64,000 bases of DNA from Aurantiacibacter spongiae (GCF_003815535.1 NZ_RPFZ01000001.1:1302001-1366000), one strand, 5' to 3'. Shown: positions 15,554 to 25,425, counted from the stretch's first letter. Translations and numbers: made by a program. Notes: generated by a model not told the origin, from the sequence alone.

Positions 15554-16513
15554 TCAGGCGATCTGCCCGAAGCACCAGCGCAGGATGGATTTCTGCGCAT
15601 GGATGCGGTTTTCCGCCTCGTCGAACACGACCGATTGCGGCCCTTCGAACACCTCTTCGCTCACTTCCTCGCCGACATGCGCGGGCAGGCAGTGAAGGAA
15701 GATCGCGTCCGGTTTCGCCCGGCCCATCAAAGCCGCATCGACGCGGTAGGGCTCCATTGCGGCCAGTTTGCGAGCCGCATGGTCCTGCCCCATCGACACC
15801 CAGGTGTCGGTGACGACGACATCCGCCCCGCTGGCGGCGGCGGCAGCGTCCTGCGTCAGCATAACCTGCGAGCCGGCCCGGCGCGCCCTGTCGACGAATT
15901 CGGCATCCGGTGCAAACCCCGAAGGCGTGCCGACCCGCACGTTGAACCTCAGCAGCCCTGCCGCTTCCAGGATCGAGTGCAGCACGTTGTTGCCGTCGCC
16001 CAGCCAGGCGACGTCCAACCCCGGCAGCGCCTTGCCATGCTCGATGATCGTCAGCAGGTCGGCGACGATCTGGCACGGATGGGAGCGGTCGGTCAGCCCG
16101 TTGATGACGGGTACGTCGGCATGGTGCGCCATTTCCTCGATCTTGGCATGATCGTCGGTTCGCACCATGATCGCATCGGCCATACGGCTGAGCACCCGCG
16201 CGGTATCGGCGACGCTCTCCCCCCGCCCCAGTTGCGAGGTACCGGCGTCGAGAATGATGGCCGAACCGCCGAGCTGGCGCATGGCGATATCGAAACTGAC
16301 GCGCGTGCGGGTGGAGCTTTTTTCGAACACCATGCCCAGCACGTGCCGGTCGAGCGGCGCGTCCGCATCGGGCCTGCCCTTGGGCCAGCCGCGCCGTTCC
16401 GCCTTGCGGTCCAGCGCATCGACCAGCATCGCCGCTATGGCCTCGCCGCCCGCGGCGGCAAGGTCGGTGAAATGGCGAACTAGCGGTCCTTGCGCCGCGG
16501 CAACCCCGGTCAT
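15554..16513 (-). CDS. argF: Ornithine carbamoyltransferase
   Basis: A 319-residue enzyme joining carbamoyl phosphate and ornithine to citrulline in arginine biosynthesis. The carbamoyl phosphate motif is SSTRTR (66-71), followed by HPCQ (145-148). The ornithine/catalytic loop is HCLPAH (274-279). The start overlaps the argD stop by four bases, so the two are translationally coupled. Confidence 0.96.
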   Translation of the reverse strand: MTGVAAAQGPLVRHFTDLAAAGGEAIAAMLVDALDRKAERRGWPKGRPDADAPLDRHVLGMVFEKSSTRTRVSFDIAMRQLGGSAIILDAGTSQLGRGESVADTARVLSRMADAIMVRTDDHAKIEEMAHHADVPVINGLTDRSHPCQIVADLLTIIEHGKALPGLDVAWLGDGNNVLHSILEAAGLLRFNVRVGTPSGFAPDAEFVDRARRAGSQVMLTQDAAAAASGADVVVTDTWVSMGQDHAARKLAAMEPYRVDAALMGRAKPDAIFLHCLPAHVGEEVSEEVFEGPQSVVFDEAENRIHAQKSILRWCFGQIA

Positions 16514-17700
16514 GCCGGCTCTGGCACGCGGTAGGCCGCGGCGCCGGCGGACAGCTTCTCGATGAACTCGTCCATTTCAGCATCGCCGATGACCAGCGGT
16601 GGCAGCAGACGCAGCGTGTGATCGCCGGCGGCAACGGTCAGCAGCTGATGATCGTCGCGCAGATGCTGCATGAAGGGGCGCGGTTCGACCTTCATCTTCA
16701 GGCCGAGCATCAACCCCAGGCCGCGCACTTCCTCGAACAGGTCGGGATAGTTGCCGATGAACTGTTCGAGCCGGGAACGCAGCCGCTCCCCTTTCTCGCG
16801 CACCGCGGCAAGGAAGGCGTCGTTCGCCACTTCCTCCATTACCGCCTGTCCGGCTGCCATCGCCAGCGGGTTGCCGCCATAGGTGGAGCCGTGCGTGCCG
16901 AAGGTCATTCCGCGCGCTGCCTTTTCGGTCGCGAGGCAGGCGCCGAGCGGGAAGCCGCCCCCGATCCCCTTCGCGGTCGCCATGACGTCGGGCTCGATAC
17001 CGAACTGTTCGTGCGCGTAGAGCGTGCCGGTACGCGCGACGCCGCACTGCACCTCGTCCAGCACCAGCATCAGATCGTGCTCGTCGGCAAGGTCGCGCAG
17101 GCCGCGCATGAACGCCTGGCTGGCGACGCGGATGCCGCCCTCGCCCTGCACCGGCTCTACCAGAAAACCGGCGATGTTCGGCCCGACAGCCGCCTTCGCG
17201 CCCTCCAGATCGTCGAATTCGACATAACGGAAGCCGGGCAGCAGGGGATTGAAGCCCTTGTGCATCTTGTCCTGATTGGACGCGCTGATGGTTGCCATCG
17301 TGCGGCCGTGAAAGGCGTTCTTGAAGGTGATGAGCTCGAAGCGCTCCTCGTTTCCGCCGGCCTGGTGATAGGCGCGCGCGGTCTTGATCGCGCATTCGAC
17401 GGCCTCCGCCCCCGAATTGGTGAAGAACACCGTGTCGGCGAAGGTCGCATCGACCAGCCGCTGCGCCAGTGCCTCGCCCTGTGGACTGCCATAGAGGTTG
17501 CTGACGTGCATCAGCGTGCCGGCCTGTTCCTGGATCGCGCCGATCAGGCCCGGATGCGAATGGCCGAGCAGGTTCACCGCGATCCCGGCCGCGAAATCGA
17601 GATAGCGCGTGCCGTCCTCGTCGATCAGATGGCAGTTGTCCCCGCGCACCGGACGCACGCCGCAACGCGGATAGACGGGCATGAGCGGGGTGATCGACAT
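16510..17700 (-). CDS. argD: Acetylornithine aminotransferase
   Basis: A 396-residue class III PLP aminotransferase that makes N-acetylornithine in arginine synthesis and may also act on succinyldiaminopimelate. The PLP lysine is K244 in [12 protein letters not shown], and the PLP-pyridine Asp is D215 in LDEVQCG. The N-terminus has the family's [18 protein letters not shown]. It is the first gene of argD-argF. A hairpin between it and the upstream csp gene separates the two units. Confidence 0.95.
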   Translation of the reverse strand: MSITPLMPVYPRCGVRPVRGDNCHLIDEDGTRYLDFAAGIAVNLLGHSHPGLIGAIQEQAGTLMHVSNLYGSPQGEALAQRLVDATFADTVFFTNSGAEAVECAIKTARAYHQAGGNEERFELITFKNAFHGRTMATISASNQDKMHKGFNPLLPGFRYVEFDDLEGAKAAVGPNIAGFLVEPVQGEGGIRVASQAFMRGLRDLADEHDLMLVLDEVQCGVARTGTLYAHEQFGIEPDVMATAKGIGGGFPLGACLATEKAARGMTFGTHGSTYGGNPLAMAAGQAVMEEVANDAFLAAVREKGERLRSRLEQFIGNYPDLFEEVRGLGLMLGLKMKVEPRPFMQHLRDDHQLLTVAAGDHTLRLLPPLVIGDAEMDEFIEKLSAGAAAYRVPEPA

Positions 17701-17778
17701 GGAAACTTCCTCTCGGCTGAAATGACGAAAGCGGCCTGAACAGACCGCGCTTGTGGTTCGAACGTGTATGGGGGAGGA

Positions 17779-17803
17779 GGCGGCCGGTCAAACGCCGGCC
17801 GCC
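17779..17803 (-). terminator. Strong hairpin downstream of the cold-shock gene
   Basis: GGCGGCCGG at 17779-17787 pairs with CCGGCCGCC at 17795-17803 around a seven-base loop, a nine-base all-GC stem. On the minus strand it follows the cold-shock gene stop by about 25 bases. No clear U-tract follows, so termination may be partial or Rho-assisted. Confidence 0.6.
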
Positions 17804-17828
17804 CCCGTCCGTCAGGCGCGGGGCAGTA

Positions 17829-18602
17829 TCAGCCCTGCACCGGCACCAGGTTCACGGCCGAATACTTGCCGCGTCGGTCGACTTCCAGATCGAACTCGAA
17901 CCGGTCGCCCTCGTCGATGCCCTGCAGGCCGGAGCGTTCCACCGCGCTGATATGCACGAAGGCGTCTTCCTTGCCATCGTCACGAGTGATGAAGCCGAAG
18001 CCCTTCATGGAATTGAAGAACTTCACCGTGCCAACGGCCTTCTCGCCGGTCAGCTCGCGCTGCGGGGCGCGGGGCGCGGGTTCGATGACATCGCCCACGA
18101 CCTGAAGATCGGCCGCGGAAACCTTCCCGCCGCGATCGACCAGGTTGAACTGCAGCTCCTGCCCTTCGGCCAGGCCTTCCAGCCCGGCCCGCTCGACCTG
18201 GCTGATGTGGACGAACACGTCTTCCCCGCCCTCGTCACGCTGGATGAAGCCGAAGCCCTTCTGCGCGTTGAAGAACTTGACCTTGCCCTGGCCGGTGCCG
18301 ACGACCTGCGCCGGCATGCCGCCGCCGCCGCCGCGAGGTCCGCCGCGACCGCCGCCGCCGAAGCCACCGCCGCCACCGCGATGGCCGCCGAAGCCGCCGC
18401 CACGATTACCGCCGCGATCGTCGCCGAAGCGATCCCCGCCGCCGTAACCGCCACCGCCACCGCCGCCGAAGCGATCGTTGCCGCCATCGCGCCAGCCGCC
18501 GCCGGGGGGCGGGCCGCCATCCATGAAGGGATCGTAACCCTCTTCGCCGATGCTGTCGCGCTTGTCACGTCCCCGACCGCGACGTCCTTTGTCGTAACCC
18601 AT
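17829..18602 (-). CDS. Tandem cold-shock-domain protein with Gly/Arg-rich N-terminus
   Basis: A 257-residue RNA-binding protein. Residues about 40-95 are a Gly/Arg-rich low-complexity region (GGGGGGGYGGGDRFGDDRGG and RGG-type repeats). Two cold-shock domains follow: about 103-165 (GKVKFFNAQKGFGFIQRD, DVFVHIS) and 188-255 (GTVKFFNSMKGFGFITRDD, DAFVHIS), each with RNP1- and RNP2-like motifs. It is likely an RNA chaperone acting in cold or growth transitions. Double-CSD proteins are common in alphaproteobacteria; the long RGG-like arm is the notable part. Confidence 0.9.
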   Translation of the reverse strand: MGYDKGRRGRGRDKRDSIGEEGYDPFMDGGPPPGGGWRDGGNDRFGGGGGGGYGGGDRFGDDRGGNRGGGFGGHRGGGGGFGGGGRGGPRGGGGGMPAQVVGTGQGKVKFFNAQKGFGFIQRDEGGEDVFVHISQVERAGLEGLAEGQELQFNLVDRGGKVSAADLQVVGDVIEPAPRAPQRELTGEKAVGTVKFFNSMKGFGFITRDDGKEDAFVHISAVERSGLQGIDEGDRFEFDLEVDRRGKYSAVNLVPVQG

Positions 18603-18834
18603 GAAACTACTAAACCTTCAATCCCGTCCTCGTTTTTCTGGACGACGAAGCGGACGAATTACCCGTCGCCAGGAAGCGGAAGGACTTGCCCCGCCACGCT
18701 AACCGCCTGTTCATAGACTCAATTTGACGCGGACGCGAACCTTTTCAGATTACAACCTTCGCGGCAGCGGCATTTGCGTCACACACCCGCCCCTTCGTCT
18801 TGCCCGAAACCGGGTGCTGCGGCATGGAAGCGGC

Positions 18835-19653
18835 ATGGATATCGTCGCCCTCCTGACCGATCCCGCCGCGTGGCTGGCGCTGCTGACGCTCATCGCGCTG
18901 GAGGTGGTGCTGGGGATCGACAACCTCGTGTTCATTGCGATCGTCTCGGCCAAACTGCCGGAGGAACAGCAGTCGCGCGCCCGGCGGATCGGCCTGATTC
19001 TCGCACTCGTCATGCGGATCGGCCTCCTGCTCCTGATCGGCTGGCTCGTCACGCTGCAGGCGCCGCTGTTCGATCTCGGTCTGGAGGGTGCGCCCGGCCC
19101 TCATGGCGAACCGACTTTCGAGACCGCCTTTTCCGGACGCGACCTGATCCTGCTGGCAGGGGGCCTGTTCCTCCTGTGGAAGGCCACCAAGGAAATCCAT
19201 CACTCGATGGAACCGGGCGATACCGCGCCCGACGTCATGAACCCCGATGCCACCACCGGCGGGGTGCAGGCGGCGACGATGACCTTCGGCGGGGCCATCG
19301 CGCAGATCATCGTTCTCGACATGGTGTTCTCCATCGATTCGATCCTCACTGCGGTCGGCATGACGGACGAGATCCCGATCATGGTCGCTGCCGTCATCAT
19401 CACCGTCACCATCATGCTGTTCGCCGCCGATCCGCTGGCGAACTTCATCGACAGGAACCCGACGCTGGTCATGCTCGCGCTCAGCTTCCTGGTGATGATC
19501 GGGCTCGTGCTGATCGCCGATGCCTTCGGGTTCCATGTTCCCAAGGGCTACATCTACGTCGCGATGGGCTTTTCGGTGGGCGTGGAACTGCTCAACATGG
19601 TCAAGCGCAACCGGGCCAGCGGCGCCCGGGCGCGACGGGAGACCCTATCATGA
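18835..19653 (+). CDS. TerC-family integral membrane protein
   Basis: A 272-residue membrane protein with about seven hydrophobic segments. It carries the family signatures [20 protein letters not shown] and [16 protein letters not shown], whose acidic residues in the membrane are typical of TerC/Alx metal exporters. Members are linked to manganese or other metal efflux and to loading of exported metalloenzymes. The ATG at 18835 has GGAAG upstream; the longer frame upstream looks non-coding. Its stop overlaps the next start (ATGA), giving a coupled set through 21407. Confidence 0.88.
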   Translation: MDIVALLTDPAAWLALLTLIALEVVLGIDNLVFIAIVSAKLPEEQQSRARRIGLILALVMRIGLLLLIGWLVTLQAPLFDLGLEGAPGPHGEPTFETAFSGRDLILLAGGLFLLWKATKEIHHSMEPGDTAPDVMNPDATTGGVQAATMTFGGAIAQIIVLDMVFSIDSILTAVGMTDEIPIMVAAVIITVTIMLFAADPLANFIDRNPTLVMLALSFLVMIGLVLIADAFGFHVPKGYIYVAMGFSVGVELLNMVKRNRASGARARRETLS

Positions 19654-20090
19654 GTGATTTTCGCAGACTGACGGATCAGGTGTGGGCGAGCCCGCAGATC
19701 ACCCTCGACGACGTCGCCGAGGCGCGCGAGCGCGGCTTCGCGATGATCGTCAACAACCGCCCCGACGGCGAGGTGGAGGATCAGCCGGAAGGTGACGCGA
19801 TCGAGGCCGCCGCGCGCGCCGCCGGCCTCGATTACCGGGCCATCCCCGTGGGTCACGCAGGCTTCAGCGGGCCGCAGGTCGATGCGATGGCCGAAGCGCT
19901 GGCGGCCGCCGATGGCAAGGTGCTCGCCTATTGCCGATCGGGCACCCGTTCCACGCTGCTGTGGGCGCTCGCCCGTGCGCAACAAGGGGAGGATACGGAC
20001 ACCATCGCCCGCGCGGCGGCAGAAGCCGGTTACGACATAGCCCCGGTGCGCCAGGCCATAATGGCGCTGTCCGCCCGCGCCGGGGAATGA
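19650..20090 (+). CDS. TIGR01244-family phosphatase / sulfur-transferase-like protein
   Basis: A 146-residue cytosolic protein of the dual-specificity-phosphatase-like fold. The P-loop is C-x5-R in YCRSGTRST (C95, R100). The start [19 protein letters not shown] and [12 protein letters not shown] are typical of the family also described as Blh/beta-lactamase-hydrolase-like. Related domains act with sulfide oxidation or as phosphatases; the substrate here is unknown. It overlaps both neighbouring genes by four bases. Confidence 0.83.
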   Translation: MSDFRRLTDQVWASPQITLDDVAEARERGFAMIVNNRPDGEVEDQPEGDAIEAAARAAGLDYRAIPVGHAGFSGPQVDAMAEALAAADGKVLAYCRSGTRSTLLWALARAQQGEDTDTIARAAAEAGYDIAPVRQAIMALSARAGE

Positions 20091-20491
20091 GCGGGGCGGA
20101 GGCGATGGCGGCGCAGTTCGCGGCATCGCTGCTGGCGGTCGGTAGCCTCGTCCTCATCGCCCATCGACTCGGCTTCTCGGTCGGCGCGAAGCTGGAAAGC
20201 GAGGGCGAGGCGCTCGATGTTCTCAGCGATCTCGGCGGTTTCCGGCCGCTTCACCTTACCCTCGACCAGGACGGACGCGGGGCCATCGCGCGCGATGCCG
20301 GGGGGAAGGTCGCCGTGCTGGTTCCGCACGGCGGGCGATTCGTCGCGCGGCTCGTGCCTGCCGGGGGCACGCTTCGGGCGGAAGACGGCGTGCTGCGAAT
20401 CGCCATGCATGAACAGGGCGCTCGCCCCCTCACCCTGACGCTGGGCGACGAGGCGGCGTACTGGGCGGACATCCGCCGGGCGAAGGGCTGA
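20087..20491 (+). CDS. Hypothetical membrane-anchored protein
   Basis: A 134-residue protein with one N-terminal hydrophobic segment (AASLLAVGSLVLIAHRLGF). The soluble remainder is beta-rich (GRGAIARDAGGKVAVLVPHGGRFVARLV). I do not recognise the family; some retropepsin-like membrane proteins begin in this way, but no DTG motif is present. The ATG at 20087 overlaps the previous stop. It is eight bases from the sterol desaturase-like gene, so it probably shares the terC operon. Confidence 0.7.
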   Translation: MSGAEAMAAQFAASLLAVGSLVLIAHRLGFSVGAKLESEGEALDVLSDLGGFRPLHLTLDQDGRGAIARDAGGKVAVLVPHGGRFVARLVPAGGTLRAEDGVLRIAMHEQGARPLTLTLGDEAAYWADIRRAKG

Positions 20492-20498
20492 CCGGCCG

Positions 20499-21407
20499 AT
20501 GGGGTTCGATCCGCTGCCCTACGCCATCCCGGTCTTCGTCGGGCTGATCGTGGCGGAGATGGCATGGGTGCGGGCGCGCGGGGTCCGCGGCGCCTACGAA
20601 ACCCGCGACACGGCGCTGTCGCTCGCCATCGGACTCGGCAGTACGGTGGCGGGGGCCCTGACGGGCGGCGCGGTGGCCGCGCTGCTCGGCTGGGTCCACA
20701 CCCTGTCTCCGCTCGGCGTCGGCTGGGCCTGGTGGGCCTGGCCGGTCTGCTTCGTGCTCGACGATCTTGCCTATTACGCCTTCCATCGCAGCGCCCACCG
20801 GGTGCGCTGGTTTTGGGCGAGCCATGTGAACCATCATTCCAGCCAGCACTACAACCTGTCGACCGCCCTGCGGCAGAGCTGGACGGGCTTCATCGCCCTG
20901 TCCTTCCTCTTCCGCCTGCCGCTGGCGGCGGCCGGGTTCGAGCCGGGAATGGTCCTCGCCTGCGCGGGGCTGAACCTGGTCTACCAGTTCTGGATCCATA
21001 CGGAGGCGGTCGGACGACTGCCCCGCTGGTTCGAGGCGGTGATGAACACGCCCTCGCACCACCGCGTCCATCATGCCGTCAATCCGCGCTATCTCGACCG
21101 CAATTTCGCCGGCACCTTCATCGTGTGGGACAGGCTGTTCGGCACGTTCGAACCGGAAGTCGATGGCGAACGCATCCGCTACGGCATCGTCAGCCAGCTG
21201 GGGACGTTCAACCTGCTGCGCGCGGTTTTCCATGAATGGCTGGCGATCGGACGCGATCTGCGCGGGGCGCCGTGGCGATACAAGGCGAGCTATCTGTGGC
21301 GCGAACCGGGCTGGAGCCACGACGGCAGCCGGGAAACCTCCGCGACGATCCGCGACCGGTGGATGCGCTCGCAGCGCGGCGCGGCGGCACCGGACATGCA
21401 ACCCTGA
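20499..21407 (+). CDS. Sterol desaturase / fatty acid hydroxylase superfamily protein
   Basis: A 302-residue membrane di-iron enzyme. The His clusters of the superfamily are present: YAFHRSAHRVRW, HVNHHSSQHYN, and HHRVHHAVNP, plus a His in FWIHTEAV. About four hydrophobic segments flank them. Members hydroxylate or desaturate lipids, sterols or carotenoids. The substrate cannot be told from sequence. It is the last gene of the run from terC. The roughly 240 bases after it hold no gene before the OmpA terminator. Confidence 0.88.
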   Translation: MGFDPLPYAIPVFVGLIVAEMAWVRARGVRGAYETRDTALSLAIGLGSTVAGALTGGAVAALLGWVHTLSPLGVGWAWWAWPVCFVLDDLAYYAFHRSAHRVRWFWASHVNHHSSQHYNLSTALRQSWTGFIALSFLFRLPLAAAGFEPGMVLACAGLNLVYQFWIHTEAVGRLPRWFEAVMNTPSHHRVHHAVNPRYLDRNFAGTFIVWDRLFGTFEPEVDGERIRYGIVSQLGTFNLLRAVFHEWLAIGRDLRGAPWRYKASYLWREPGWSHDGSRETSATIRDRWMRSQRGAAAPDMQP

Positions 21408-21648
21408 ATGCACCCCATGGGGGCCGGCGCGGGATCCGCCGGGGGAGCGGGACGGGATCGACCGGCGCCCGGCACACCGCAGTTCGGCAAACCTCGCGAA
21501 CACCGCCATCAGCCCCATGGGCGGCGTCCGCATCATTGGCGTCCCCCGGCAGCGGGGCATCATGCAGGGTCGCAAATCGCGGAACTCGGCCCCATTCCGC
21601 CCGTAGAGCGGCGACGATCCAGCTGCCCTGTTTTGCAAGCCCGCACAG

Positions 21649-21681
21649 AAAAAGGGCCGCCGGACAGGTGTCCGGCGGCCC
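21649..21681 (-). terminator. Intrinsic terminator of the OmpA-like gene
   Basis: A 13-base stem: GGGCCGCCGGACA at 21654-21666 with TGTCCGGCGGCCC at 21669-21681. On the minus strand it is followed by five U (21649-21653). It lies 27 bases after the OmpA stop. It may also stop plus-strand transcripts from the sterol desaturase-like gene. The stretch 21408-21648 contains no convincing gene. Confidence 0.88.
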
Positions 21682-21707
21682 CCTTTCGCTTGCCATAGCG
21701 GCAGAGC

Positions 21708-22847
21708 TTACATGCCCGAGTTCGGACCGTAGGTGATCTGCACGCGGCGGTTCTGCAGCTCGCGAACGCCGTCGGCGGTCGGGACGCGCGGATTGGCTTC
21801 GCCGAACGCTTCGCTCGAGATGCGCGAGGCGGGGATGCCGCGGTTGGTCAGATAGGCCTGGACCGAGTTGTTGCGGCGTGCCGCGAGGCCGAGGTTGTAC
21901 TGCACCGTGCCGGACCGGTCGGTGTAGCCGGCCAGCATGACCTGCGCCGTGCCGCAGTCACCATAGGCGGTAACCGCGGAGTTGAGCACCGTGGCCGCTT
22001 CCGGCGTGATCTCGGCCGAATCCCAGTCGAAGAACACGATGTACGGACCCGTGTTGCACTGCGCGACCGGCGGAGGCGGCGGCGGAGGCGGCGGGGGAGG
22101 CGGCGGCGGAGGCGGCGGCGGGGGCGGCGGCGGCGGCGGGGGCGCGATTTCTTCGCGACCGCCGAAATTGATCAGCAGGCTGAGCAGCGCCGAGTGCGTC
22201 GACAGGTCGAAATCGTTCGTGCGCCCGAGATTGTCGCGGAACGTGTATTCGTGCGTGTTGAGATAGCGATACTTCAGACCGATCTCGGCATTGCTGGTCA
22301 CCGGGATGCGGACCTGGGCGATCGCCTGCCACGCGAAGCCGTCATCGTCATCGTCGAACAGGTACGAGCCGTCATTGTTGTCGAGACGCGAATCGAGGTT
22401 CAGCCAGGTGTAACCGGCGCCGGCGCCGATCGCGAAGCCCGCGCCGTCCTCGCCGCCGAAATCGAGCAGGGCGTTCGCCATTGCCGAAGTCAGCTGCGCG
22501 TCGCCGCCATAGGCGAATTCGCCATTCTGGGCCACACCGAAGAACGGCACGCCCTGCGGATCGACGATGTCGGTGTTACCCGTGATCGTGTCGTTGAACC
22601 ACTTCTTGTGCGCGCCTTCCAGTTCGGTGCGTATGCGGCCCCAGTCGTAGCCGATCAGGCCACCGAGTTCCCAGCCCATGTCGCTGCTGGCGGTGGCGGC
22701 ATCGTCGGTGCCGCTGATCCTGATATTGTAATCGTCCGGAAACACGACACCGGCGTCGAGCCCGAGATAGGCCGAACCGTCGCGGGCCGCGGCGGGCGCT
22801 GCAACGGCAGCTGCCGCCACGCCCAGACCAAGCGCAATCTTTCGCAT
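21708..22847 (-). CDS. OmpA-family outer-membrane protein
   Basis: A 379-residue outer-membrane protein. Its signal peptide is MRKIALGLGVAAAAVAAPAAA. A beta-barrel domain runs to about residue 235 (GSAYLGLDAGVVF, VTSNAEIGLKYRYLNTHEYTF). A linker of 25 consecutive prolines follows, then a C-terminal OmpA peptidoglycan-binding domain (YIVFFDWDSAEITPEAATVL, GYTDRSGTVQYNLGLAARRNNSVQAYL). The ATG at 22847 suits the signal peptide better than one six codons upstream. It probably anchors the outer membrane to the wall and forms a pore. Confidence 0.93.
   Translation of the reverse strand: MRKIALGLGVAAAAVAAPAAARDGSAYLGLDAGVVFPDDYNIRISGTDDAATASSDMGWELGGLIGYDWGRIRTELEGAHKKWFNDTITGNTDIVDPQGVPFFGVAQNGEFAYGGDAQLTSAMANALLDFGGEDGAGFAIGAGAGYTWLNLDSRLDNNDGSYLFDDDDDGFAWQAIAQVRIPVTSNAEIGLKYRYLNTHEYTFRDNLGRTNDFDLSTHSALLSLLINFGGREEIAPPPPPPPPPPPPPPPPPPPPPPPPPVAQCNTGPYIVFFDWDSAEITPEAATVLNSAVTAYGDCGTAQVMLAGYTDRSGTVQYNLGLAARRNNSVQAYLTNRGIPASRISSEAFGEANPRVPTADGVRELQNRRVQITYGPNSGM
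22068..22142 (-). repeat. Poly-proline codon tract in the OmpA-like gene
   Basis: Twenty-five consecutive CCN codons (CCG, CCT and CCC mixed, mostly CCG) read on the minus strand. The DNA is a GGC-type microsatellite on the plus strand, prone to length change by slippage. The mixed codons slow that. A tract this long needs elongation factor P for efficient translation. Confidence 0.95.
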
Positions 22848-23111
22848 AGAAAATTCCCCATTCAATCTGCGTCCATCCCTTTACGTGCGGCTTTGAACGC
22901 TGACAACTGCAAGCCGCACGCCGCAGTCCCCGCAACAGTGAACGAGGGGCGCGTCAGTTCCCGGACAAAAACAAAGGTTGCGAAGGGTTTACCACCGGAA
23001 ACCGGGCAGAACGCCGCATCGTAGAGCGTATTCTTACGTTTTTGTTGCCCAAATGATACAGATTCGAAAACTTCGCCGACCCGATCCGTGCGCGGCTCGC
23101 AAACACGCGGC

Positions 23112-23450
23112 TCAGATCGCCAGTTCGCCGGTTTCGCCGGTCCTGATGCGGCTCACCCCGGCCAGGTCGAGGACGAAGATCTTTCCGTCGCCGATCGAGC
23201 CGGTATTGGCGGTCTGCCTGATCGTTTCCACGATCTGCGGCGACAGATCGGCGGTGGCGGCGATTTCCAGCCGCACCTTGGGCAGCATGTTCACCGCGTA
23301 TTCGGCCCCGCGATAGATTTCCGTCTGCCCCTTCTGCCGGCCGAAGCCCTTGGCTTCGCTGACGGTCATGCCCGATACGCCTATCGCGGCCAGCGCCTCG
23401 CGCACCTCCTCCAGCTTGAACGGCTTGATGATCGCGATGATGAGCTGCAT
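23112..23450 (-). CDS. glnB: PII nitrogen regulatory protein (second copy)
   Basis: A 112-residue PII signal protein that senses ATP/ADP and 2-oxoglutarate and controls AmtB, glutamine synthetase adenylylation and NtrB. The T-loop [18 protein letters not shown] contains the uridylylation Tyr51. The GDGKIFV motif of the C-terminal PII signature is at about 86-92. It lies downstream of amtB but beyond a strong terminator, so it likely has its own expression. It is about 75% identical by eye to the other PII copy at 25022-25360. The glnB versus glnK naming is uncertain. Confidence 0.9.
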   Translation of the reverse strand: MQLIIAIIKPFKLEEVREALAAIGVSGMTVSEAKGFGRQKGQTEIYRGAEYAVNMLPKVRLEIAATADLSPQIVETIRQTANTGSIGDGKIFVLDLAGVSRIRTGETGELAI

Positions 23451-23520
23451 GCGCTGGCTTTCCCCGTCTGCGGCCCGCCACCTTGGGCAAGCAACCGCCC
23501 GGGTGCAACCGCCACCTCGC

Positions 23521-23548
23521 AAAAAAGGGGCCGGAGCTGTTCGGCCCC
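23521..23548 (-). terminator. Intrinsic terminator downstream of amtB
   Basis: GGGGCCG at 23527-23533 pairs with CGGCCCC at 23542-23548 around an eight-base loop. On the minus strand it is followed by six U (23521-23526). It is about 100 bases beyond the amtB stop and separates amtB from the second PII gene. Confidence 0.85.
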
Positions 23549-23648
23549 GGCCCGTAAGAGTTGGTCGTTCGCAGGAGGAACGCGGTTCTGGCGGGACCGG
23601 TGGAGAGGAGAGAGAGTCCCGGTCCCGCCAAACTTGGACAGTGCGGTA

Positions 23649-25004
23649 TCAGTTGTAGGCGCGCTCCCCGTGTTCGGAGATGTCGAGGCCCTCGACCTCC
23701 ACCTCGTCGGAGACGCGCAGGCCCACCGTGGCCTTGACGATCAGGCCGGCGATCAGCGTGCCGATGGTGGCCCAGGCGATGGCGATGGCGACCGCGATGA
23801 CCTGCGTCACCAGTTGCGCGCCCATTGCGTATTCCGCCGGATCGCCCGGCCCGCCGAGCGCCGGGGAATAGACGATGCCGGTGCCGATCGCGCCGACGAT
23901 GCCACCGATTCCGTGAATGCCGAAGGCGTCGAGCGAATCGTCGTAGCCGATGGCGCCCTTCACCTTGGCGACCATGAAGTAGCAGACCACGGAGGCCACC
24001 CCGCCCAGGATCAGCGCGCCGAACGGGCCGCTATTGCCCGCCGCCGGCGTCACCGCGACAAGACCGGCGATGATGCCCGAGCAGAAGCCCAGCGCCGACC
24101 CCTTGTGCCCGGCGAAGCGCTCCATCAGCATCCAGGTCAGTCCCGCCATGGCGGTGGCGACGAAGGTGTTGATCATGGCGAGGCCGGCGGTGCCGTCGGC
24201 CTCCAGCTCGCTACCCGCGTTGAAGCCGAACCAGCCGACCCACAGCAGGCCGGTGCCGACCATCGTCAGCGTCATCGAATGGGGCGGCATCAGTTCCGCC
24301 GGATAGCCCTTGCGCTTGCCCAGCAGGTAGGCGAGCACCAGGCCCGAGACACCGGCATTGATGTGCACCACGGTGCCGCCGGCGAAATCCAGCGCGGCGG
24401 GCGTCATGTTGAACAGCAGGCCCTGCCCCGCCCAGACCATGTGCGCGATGGGGAAATAGACGAGCGTCAGCCAGATCGGCACGAACAGCATGACCGCGGA
24501 AAACTTCATCCGTTCCGCCGTCGCGCCCAGGATCAGCGCGGCGGTGATCGCGGCGAAGGTCATCTGGAAGCAGATGAACACGTATTCGCTGATCACCTCG
24601 TCGCTGAAGGTCGGGGCCGTGCTGTCCGCATCGGTGGCGGACAGGAACAGATTGCCCCAGCTGAAAAAGGCATTGCCCTCCGGCCCGAACGCCGTGGAAT
24701 ACCCCCAGATGATCCACACCACCATCGCGAGAGCGGCAGTCGCGCCGATCTGCGTCATGGTGGAAAGCATGTTCTTGCTGCGCGTCAGTCCGCCGTAGAA
24801 CAGGGCAAGGCCCGGCAGGATCATCAGCAGGACGAGCACGGTCGAGGTCATCATCCAGGCGTTGTTGCCCGGATTGGCGACTGCCGCGGCGGCTTCCTCG
24901 GTCGCGGCTTCTATGGGAACGCCGGCATCCTGCGCGAGGGCGGCGGTGGCGACGAACAGCGAGGCGCCAAGCCCCGCGGCGCCCTTGGCGATTGTGCGTA
25001 TCAT
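23649..25004 (-). CDS. amtB: Ammonium transporter
   Basis: A 451-residue inner-membrane ammonium channel with eleven predicted hydrophobic segments after a signal-like N-terminus ending in ALAQDAG. The channel twin histidines are in VVHINAGVSGL and FGIHGIGGIVG. The mouth motif WIIWGYSTAFG and the C-terminal cytosolic tail (SDEVEVEGLDISEHGERAYN) that docks PII are present. The ATG at 25004 has AGAGGGG nine bases upstream. It is 17 bases from the glnK-like gene, so glnK-amtB is an operon under the sigma-54 site at 25409-25425. Confidence 0.95.
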   Translation of the reverse strand: MIRTIAKGAAGLGASLFVATAALAQDAGVPIEAATEEAAAAVANPGNNAWMMTSTVLVLLMILPGLALFYGGLTRSKNMLSTMTQIGATAALAMVVWIIWGYSTAFGPEGNAFFSWGNLFLSATDADSTAPTFSDEVISEYVFICFQMTFAAITAALILGATAERMKFSAVMLFVPIWLTLVYFPIAHMVWAGQGLLFNMTPAALDFAGGTVVHINAGVSGLVLAYLLGKRKGYPAELMPPHSMTLTMVGTGLLWVGWFGFNAGSELEADGTAGLAMINTFVATAMAGLTWMLMERFAGHKGSALGFCSGIIAGLVAVTPAAGNSGPFGALILGGVASVVCYFMVAKVKGAIGYDDSLDAFGIHGIGGIVGAIGTGIVYSPALGGPGDPAEYAMGAQLVTQVIAVAIAIAWATIGTLIAGLIVKATVGLRVSDEVEVEGLDISEHGERAYN

Positions 25005-25021
25005 GTACGTGTACCCCTCTG

Positions 25022-25387
<366 letters not shown>

Positions 25388-25408
25388 TCACCGGCCGTCA
25401 TGCTGCGT

Positions 25409-25425
25409 TGCAACAGGCGTGCCAG
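25409..25425 (-). promoter_or_regulatory. Sigma-54 (RpoN) promoter of glnK-amtB
   Basis: Read on the minus strand this is CTGGCACGCCTGTTGCA. It matches the sigma-54 consensus YTGGCACG-N4-TTGCW at every fixed position, with correct -24/-12 spacing. Transcription would start near 25398, about 38 bases before the glnK ATG. No clear pair of NtrC sites was seen upstream, although GCACC at 25431-25435 is close. Confidence 0.88.

Noticed and set aside
22068-22142. GGC-rich short repeats as a possible CRISPR or structural repeat
   Set aside because: They are in-frame proline codons of the OmpA-like gene with no spacers.
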